A stretch of DNA of 64,000 nucleotides from Poa pratensis (lineage: Eukaryota > Streptophyta > Magnoliopsida > Poales > Poaceae). Location of the stretch: assembly GCA_947311845.1 (NCBI GenBank), contig CAMZMU010000117.1, positions 75,133,862-75,197,861 of the forward strand, written 5' to 3'. The translations under genes and the position numbers were made by a program. Within the stretch, counting starts at the first letter, position 1. The number at the start of each line of letters is the position of its first letter. This document shows, one piece after another, positions 57,601 through 64,000 of the stretch. The notes under the pieces are model-generated. The model was given only the letters and a program-made list of their open reading frames with translations. It had not been told where the DNA came from and searched no databases.

Positions 57601-59305
57601 ACCTGTTCCGGACAAAGTATTCACAGACCACTAATGCTTGCATGAAATTATTGTGATCAGCGGCGATTCTAGTGTTGTCTCACTGCCTTCGCCAGCCGTG
57701 GGCTGGCCGCCGGTGCACAACTCCCGGCGCCAACTCGTCACCGCTATCCACACGCCGAAACCCAATGCCGACGAGCAGAAGGATGCGCAGATGGCCGCTG
57801 CCGGCGATGATAAGGAAGTGGCTGAGGCACCGAGGAGCTGTACGGTCACTGGCGAGCCACCGCGGCGCCCTGTGAACATGTTCGCCAAGGTGCACATGGA
57901 TGGCTGCCTGATCGGCAGGAAGATCAACTTGAGAGCCCACCGCAGCTATGACTCCCTCTCTCGGGCGCTCACCAAGATGACAATAAACTTCTTCTGCCGT
58001 AAGTACTACTCTCCATTTTTTTTGGACAGCCTACTGCTCTTCATTTATAGTTTATCACAAAACAAAAACTCTCGGTTTCTAATTAATTCAAATAATCCCT
58101 CGAAAAAATTAATTCAAAGAAAGAAGCTTCACCGTCAGTTCCTTACGTCAAATAAAACCCCTTTTCACTATTTTGCTCGAGTACTCGAGTTTTTTTTGTA
58201 GCAAAATCGGCAAATGTGTCGCCCACCTTTCCTGGGTTTAGGAAATTGAGCTTAACTGGGCACCAGTACAACACAAAAGTTCTTGAGCATTTGAAGTATT
58301 GTGGACTGGCCCAACTACTTCTCGATTAGAATGTTTTGACTTGGGAACTTAATTAACAGACATCATTTAACTGATTCTTTTTTAGCTATTTTTTCGTTTT
58401 GTTAGCTAACAATCATTAGTATTCAGTAAAATTAAATCATTTCATCAATCTACTTTTGAAAATTCATGGCATGTTAAGAATGTACTGTCTAACTTTGACT
58501 ACTCATATCTGTTGATTGGTAGGATGAAAAGGTATCATCAGATTTTCCTTGGATAATGTTTCATAATACATTTATAATTTTATGCTCAGTAATTTTCTTA
58601 TAAGAAGTGCTCGAAGTTGTGCATGTTTCTCATGTTGTGGTCATGCCATAATGTTATAAACCCTTTTCACCGAGGTGGTATATATTTAATATATGAGTGC
58701 ACTGTCTTTTTCTACTTTGATGTGTCGAATATCTGTATTGAACAATGGACTCGGATTGTATAAATGCAGCTGCGGATTATCCAAGTTCAACTTGCGGGGG
58801 AAAAAAGGATTGTGCAACTAGTGAAGATCTCATATTTCTTTATGAAGACTTTGAGGGCGACCGAATGCTTGTTGGAGATGTCCCATGGGAGTAAGTATCC
58901 TTTTCATACATTTTTCCGCACCATAGACTCATAATAATTTCTCGTCAAGTCAATACTTATTTCTAACAGTTCCCATTTTTTGATGAATTTCTAAATAAAT
59001 CGAAGTAAAATCTTGAATAGTACTCATGCTGCAAAAGTTTCCTGAATATGCAACAATTTTGGAAAGTGGATGAAAACGGCCAAGTAATTGTTCATTTTTC
59101 TCTTCTTCAGGTTGTTTCTTGCATCTGCAAAAAAGTTATACATTGCCCACCGCCCAACATCAAAAGATACCAAAGGTAACTAAAGAAAATGTTTCCTCGG
59201 AATTGAAATGTTCAATGAGAGTATGTCGATGATATTGTTTCCTGCTCCTCAGCAATTTCAGGTCATGACGAAGCAACAAAATTTGACGCAATTGAGAAGC
59301 TATGA
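54673..59305 (+). CDS. Aux/IAA auxin-response repressor
   Basis: Five exons join in frame: 54673-55109 (or to 55097), 57661-57998, 58770-58890, 59111-59175, 59253-59305, about 337 residues. Domain I is LDLSLGISL (41-49), the EAR motif that recruits TOPLESS co-repressors. Domain II, the degron bound by TIR1/AFB with auxin, is AVGWPPV (158-164). Domain III starts VNMFAKVHMDG (217-227) with GRKINLRAHRSYDSLSRAL. Domain IV has LIFLYEDFEGDRMLVGDVPW. The III/IV PB1 surface binds ARF factors. All key elements are present. GTATGT at 55098 and GTGAAC at 55110 are both usable donors and differ by four codons. If the fourth intron is not spliced the protein ends at 59183. The usual C-terminal basic nuclear signal is not obvious. 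Intron 1 (2.5 kb) holds two MITEs. Confidence 0.9.
55523..55684. mobile_element. Stowaway MITE in Aux/IAA intron 1
   Basis: 162 bp from CTCCCTCCGTTTCACAGTAT to a GGCCGGAGGGAG end, with TA on both sides (55521-55522 and 55685-55686). The inner sequence is also inverted (AAGATGTTTTAGG and CCTAAAACATCTT). Confidence 0.9.
56993..57262. mobile_element. Tourist-like MITE in Aux/IAA intron 1
   Basis: 270 bp with ends GAGCAAGTACAATA and TATTGTACTTGCTC, flanked by TTA at 56990-56992 and 57263-57265. The PIF/Harbinger TSD and inner inverted similarity (TTATAAG, GCCAACA) support a MITE. The two MITEs make up about a sixth of the intron. Confidence 0.9.
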
Positions 59306-59657
59306 ATAACTGAAGGCCCCCGGAAGCAACTTGATAGAGGCCCTATTTTGGATAATAAAGGACCTCTTCATCTGAGAATGGACACATCATACTTGATCGG
59401 TGGCATATGTATGTACACACTATATATGCACATTTCTTGACATGGAAGTGTAGCGGAGCTGCATTGCTCTTCCGGTACTAAGCTAGCTATAGAAGAGCAA
59501 TGTTTGTTGTGATGTATTAGTGTTAATTAGAAACTTTATGATGGATATCTGCATATAGTTTTATGACCTTAAGTAGGAATTAGTTTTGAAATTAAGGTGA
59601 TGAATAATGTTTCAGCTAGTGATTGTACATCAAGTCATCGAACTCGATACTGCTTAC

Positions 59658-59658
<1 letters not shown>

Positions 59659-59689
<31 letters not shown>
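59659..59689. repeat. C31 homopolymer
   Basis: About 31 consecutive C residues follow ACT, roughly 350 bp downstream of the Aux/IAA stop. ACTCCC is how a Stowaway end begins, so the run may have grown from one. The length is uncertain because such runs are error-prone. Confidence 0.85.
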
Positions 59690-59690
<1 letters not shown>

Positions 59691-59899
59691 TATTTTATCT
59701 TATTATCGTACCATTTATGTGTGAGATTTTAGTCGTGTGATCGCTCAAATTATTACCTAGATAGAGTGTGTGTCATCTTCTCCTCTATTAGTTGAGATGG
59801 TATATTCTCTCCCCTTCATTTGTGCAAAATATCTACACGACGACATGCCCACAAGTGCAATATTCTTAGGTTTACCGGAGGATATTTGCAATCCTATCA

Positions 59900-60620
59900 T
59901 GTCACTATGTATCCCTGTTGGCTAGGTGGGACCGTATGGTCAATTCGAATATCATCTAGAAGACCTATACTAGATTTGCTCCCGAAAGCAAGATCCGGGT
60001 TAAAAGAATGTCATGAACCACAAGAAGGAGATTCAAACAACACTTCGTATGCGCATGGACCTCTCTCGGACGTGCAGTACGAGGACTCTGACGTACATGG
60101 AAGATGCCACCTACCACCGAAGGCTCTATAAGGGTACCCCATGCTCCCCGAAAACCTACACAATCTCAAGCCCTCAAAAAAGCTGCCCCATCATCATTGG
60201 CACCATCATCCTCGACCCTAACAGGGTTTCCCTCTAGATCATCCACCAAAACCTCATCGAGATCATTTTATAAGTTTCGTTGAGTCCCTCCACCCCACCC
60301 CTGGTCCCGTGCATTATAATCCTCCACGTATATATCGACATGTGAGACGACCCGCGTACCTTGTAACCCTACCCGACCCATGTACATAAGGGGGTAGGGA
60401 GAACCGGGAAGCCACGACTCAATACACATATACCCAATGCAAGCATCAAAACCTGAGTATACAGAATAGATCTCACCTCAAAAAGGAGTAGGGTTTTTAC
60501 TGGATGGTGTTTCCCGACGCTCGAACCTGTCTAAATATTCTCTGTGTGCTAACCCCTAGGATCACCATATGTATGCATTGTTGGTAATTTTTCTGAAAGC
60601 TGGCGCGCTAGGTGAGGGGA
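59900..60620 (+). mobile_element. Probable LTR-retrotransposon LTR remnant
   Basis: The stretch reads like the transcribed end of a grass LTR: CTCTATAAGGGTACCCCATG (TATA-like), then a CATGTACATAAGGGGGTAGG phrase, CAAAAAGGAGTAGGGTTTTT, CTCGAACCTGTCTAAATATT and CTGTGTGCTAACCCCTAGG. No partner LTR or TSD was found and the ends are approximate. The family is not named. Confidence 0.45.
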
Positions 60621-62878
60621 GTATGTACTGATTCATGAAATCTGATTTTGATGAGTAAATCAATTCGCTTGAACTCAAGAATTCTGGTGCCTATGTCTAA
60701 AATTGGTGCACACGAGAATCTCATCATTATCATCCATAATTTTTGCTAACGAATTTACTATAGGGACGCATACCCGCGGGGTGGCCTATACCAGTCAAAG
60801 GTACCCATTCGGCTAACTCGGGTTCTTCACTAACATAGAAAAGAATCGAGGAGCAAATAAATCCTAAGACGGTAGGGCAGCAACTTCACCAACGGAGTCC
60901 AACCCCAAACTGAGGCTCTAACTTATCCAGGAAGTCGTAAAGCTTGTACATAGGTCCCAATTTCACAAAAGGAGTTGGTGAACACTTCAACTTCTCTTAC
61001 AACATTGACAGAGTGCCTCAACTTTACAAACAAAGTCCGGAAATTCACGTGCTCTTTCAAGTACACTGGCAATGTCGTGACCTCCTAGTAATGGTTGATG
61101 CTCCATTTTTTAGTATGGCTCTACTAGATGTGGTTCATAATCCGAGGAGAACAAAATTGGTGATCACTGATAAGCTATAGTGGCAATATGATAGTTGTCA
61201 AGTTGAAACCTCTTTAGTAGCGCCAAGGCTCCATGATGAGGTTATGGATTCTGGTGCTGATTTTTCTTTCTTGAATATCAAGAAATAAAATTTCTTTCTT
61301 TGCTACACTAAATCGATTTTGTCATGTTTGAATCTTTCTCATGATGGGTTTCTTTAGATGAAAAAAATGGAGAGAGTCTCTCCTAGCCTATGCGTCAACC
61401 TTTGCTAACCGGTTCATCTTTTTTCACGCTGTGGTGCAAGGTCATCTTGGAAAAATCCTCGTTCGGAATATAATGTCTTATGTTGGTTGTAAAAGGTAAG
61501 GGCAGTGGCTGCCCGCTCACTCGGTGCCATAATCTCATTATAGTTTATCAGCAAGAATCTTATTTGTACTGTATCTAGCATAGATAATATATTTGCAAAT
61601 CTTGAAAAAGAAACTGGAGCATTGATAGTTTTGAACACTTCTACCTTGGACTAATACAAGCACGCTATTGATGGATGTGTAGACATATCTGTGAGGATTT
61701 AGTGTCCAAGGGTCATATATGTAGTAGTCAATTTAGTCATAATGATAAATGGAAGATTTGTAATTTCTATAATAAATGCATGCCTTTCTTTGAATGTGCT
61801 ATCATATGGAAGTGAAACTACCATTTTATCATGAACATAGATAATTTACCTAAAAAAGAGTCCTGACTATCAGACTAAACTAGTGTGTCAGCATATTGTA
61901 CAGATTTCAAGGCACTTTTTTGGAAGATAAGAATTCAAGGGAGCTGACATGTGAATATCTTAAGGATATGTGCCCTATAAAAAGAATATCTAAAGGATTT
62001 GCTTCCTCGGAATGACAACGTTTGCAGCCCCTACAGATGTGCAAGTCAAATGTTATCTTTAGCCATTAATGGAACAAATATGGAAACATCATACCAAGAT
62101 ATTACATATTTATTCATAGGACATTTATTGGAGATATATTTGCATCACAGATGTATATGACTAACACATTTCCAGTCACGTCCTTGTGTTTTTCCTAAAT
62201 TTGTAGTTGAGTTACATAGCATATACATATATATATATGACTACGCATTTTCAGTCAGTCCTTGCACGTTTTCCGCTTTTCACTTCATGCTCAAGTTCTT
62301 CTGAAATTTTCCTCGTGAAACACATTGTGAATAACATGAAGACATTATAGATATATGATACACCATCCTATCTAATTTGTAGCTTTTATAAATTACTTTC
62401 AAACAAATGAAATTGGAACGATCGATGTGCACACGACCAAAATAAAAACATAAAAATATGGAGCATGTGCATGATTTTTTATGATATATAAGTTGGGTAT
62501 TGTAGCTCTAAGATAAATGATACATGATTTAGTCTGATCATCTATTTTTAGACATCATATATTCAAGTGCAACATCGATTATAATACTTCAAATATTGCA
62601 AGAAAAAATGGTTGCTCTGTAAAGTCATTTCTAGAAATACTATACGTAGAAGGATGAAACTGCAAAAAGTGGATATATATACCACATAATCTATCTTTAA
62701 TTCTAGGATCATTAACTGTAGTATAAATACCCCCATAACTCCGTTGCGCATCCCACTTGATATCTGCATACTGTGACCAAGGTTTGTATATATTGAACAT
62801 CATCTGTCTGTGTACGTAGCATTCAGATGCACTTATACTCCATCCTTTGCAGTTCCGTTTCTCACTGTTAGCATACTA
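60621..62878. other. Interval without a recognised gene
   Basis: 60780-61260 has text resembling degenerate retroelement internal sequence, with a 78-codon plus-strand frame at 60944, but no domain is assignable. 61260-62878 is AT-rich with nothing recognised. It lies between the two Aux/IAA-type genes. Confidence 0.4.
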
Positions 62879-63002
62879 CTCCCTCTGTTCTAAAATAAGT
62901 GTCTCAAAGTTGTCCAAAAATAAATGTATCTATACTTGTTTCATGTCTAAATACATCAATTTTTTTAGCAAATTTAAGACAGTTATTTTGGGACGGAGGG
63001 AG
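62879..63002. mobile_element. Stowaway MITE upstream of the second Aux/IAA-like gene
   Basis: 124 bp from CTCCCTCTGTTCTAAAATAA to TTATTTTGGGACGGAGGGAG, TA on both sides (62877-62878 and 63003-63004). It ends about 107 bp before the ATG of the Aux/IAA-like gene and probably lies in its promoter or leader. Confidence 0.92.
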
Positions 63003-63109
63003 TATTTCTTTGTCAGAATACCGTAATTAAAGTTTGTCTCGAATCACTAGCTTGCTGTTTTGAGAAATTCATCTTGGTTAGAGACCAGAGATCATAGGAT
63101 ATATCTCCA

Positions 63110-64000
63110 ATGGATGCTTATCTTGTACCCGAGGGAAAGCCAAGGTTGTCACCAAGAAGGCTTGTGAAGGTTTTCTTGCACGGGAAGCCCTTCGGAAGGA
63201 AGATAAATTTGTCTGTCCACAACAGTTATGAATCACTGTCCTTTACATTGAAAAGATTGGGCAACAACTATTCACGTAAGTATCTTTTTAACACTTGTAT
63301 GCTATAATTGTAAGATATGCATGGATTTTCGTTATATATGAATATTCAAAATATGAACCTACATGGATATGTGGCCTCCGTCATATAATTCAAATGCAAC
63401 ATCTGAAACTAGCACTTGTATATTCATGTTTAGAATAAGAAATTCCCTTAACATGGAGCCCAAAAAAAAAAAAAGAAATAAAACATTACAAGATAGGTTT
63501 TTCTCCCCGCTTCCATTTTTTTAGTTCACCTTGGTCTTTTTTCTCTAGGGTTAAGGCGCATATATTTTCTTAGGATCGATAGAGGATTTAGAGCTTCATT
63601 TACTTATGGTAACAAAGTTGCCCATGCAAATTGAAAGAACAGATCGGGTGTCTTCTAGCACTCTTGGAAGACAATGTCACTCACTCTTGTCTACATGTTT
63701 AAGTTTGACCTAACTTTTATAAAAATTCAAAAGCTACAATATATCCGATGAATGTATCATCTATTGATCCTTATCACTATAATTGTACGTGGGCCACTAA
63801 GAAACATGCAAGTGAGATCTTTCCTCTTTTGGGATTAAATAAACTTTTTACTTTTAAAATGTGTCGCTATTTATTTATTTATTAAAGTTTTGTCCATTGT
63901 TTTTCTTAGTGTCACAGTTCGAGCTTAGTGGCATGGAAATCAGTGAAGCAGATGGTGTGTTAGATGAGAATGACTTCATTCTTTTGTATGACAATGCGGA
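63110..64000 (+). CDS. Aux/IAA-like protein lacking domains I and II (partial, runs off the window)
   Basis: Exon 1 is 63110-63275: MDAYLVPEGKPRLSPRRLVK opens the protein and runs straight into domain III (RLVKVFLHGKPFGRKINLSV, NSYESLSFTLKRL). A GTAAGT donor follows. Exon 2 starts at 63910 after TTTCTTAG and, joined in phase, reads LSQFELSGMEISEADGVLDE and the start of domain IV (NDFILLYDNA) to the window end. Before domain III there are only about 17 residues: no LxLxL repression motif and no GWPP degron. Residues 27-35 (PFGRKINLS) echo the neighbouring gene (LIGRKINLR), suggesting tandem origin. If expressed, it should still dimerise through PB1 but escape auxin-triggered degradation. Upstream exons coding for domains I and II were not seen. 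Confidence 0.8.

Overview
The window is nuclear DNA from a grass, most likely a Triticeae species (wheat, barley or a relative). The reasons are a solo Ty3/gypsy LTR of a kind abundant in Triticeae, an Au-type SINE, Stowaway and Tourist MITEs, Mutator-like elements, GC-rich monocot-style first exons, and GT-AG introns in every recognisable gene. No bacterial, organellar or viral genome features are present.

Five host genes and one host gene fragment are supported. On the minus strand near the left end are the first two exons of a LON-domain protein gene (2326-3486), whose remaining exons are missing, and an intact intronless TLDc-domain gene (4241-4960). On the plus strand are a complete ten-exon AAA-ATPase gene of the CIP111/AFG2 type (27234-33467), a four-exon ribosomal protein L10 gene whose last codons look frameshifted (39204-41679), and a five-exon Aux/IAA repressor gene (54673-59305). 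A second Aux/IAA-like gene starts at 63110 and runs off the right edge. It begins directly at domain III, without the repression and degron domains. The eIF(iso)4G piece at 24382-24988 is a broken fragment inside a transposon.

The rest is a transposon mosaic, much of it resolved to the base by target-site duplications (TSDs). 1-1215: broken Ty1/copia pol. 8851-14114: Mutator-like element (MULE), 9-bp TSD, with a solo LTR (9493-11088) nested in it. 14680-15853: small MULE with 9-bp TSD and a GC-rich cargo. 15912-23784: 5'-truncated Tat-lineage Ty3/gypsy element with two RNase H domains, an antisense gene and a 3' LTR. 23880-26557: a Tourist-like MITE split by an eIF(iso)4G fragment plus a MITE-in-which-a-LINE-in-which-a-SINE stack. 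26578-27112: hAT element just upstream of CIP111. 37181-38252: third MULE. 44265-49976: a 5.7-kb block bounded by inverted arrays of a roughly 30-bp motif and carrying at least two related small minus-strand ORFs.

The host genes do not form an operon-like unit. The two Aux/IAA genes are probably a tandem family pair in auxin signalling. CIP111/AFG2-type ATPases and L10 both relate to late 60S ribosome maturation, but their proximity here may be chance. The least-explained segment is 44265-49976. I found no convincing wholly new biological system, and most of the unusual structure is best read as transposon biology and gene-fragment capture.
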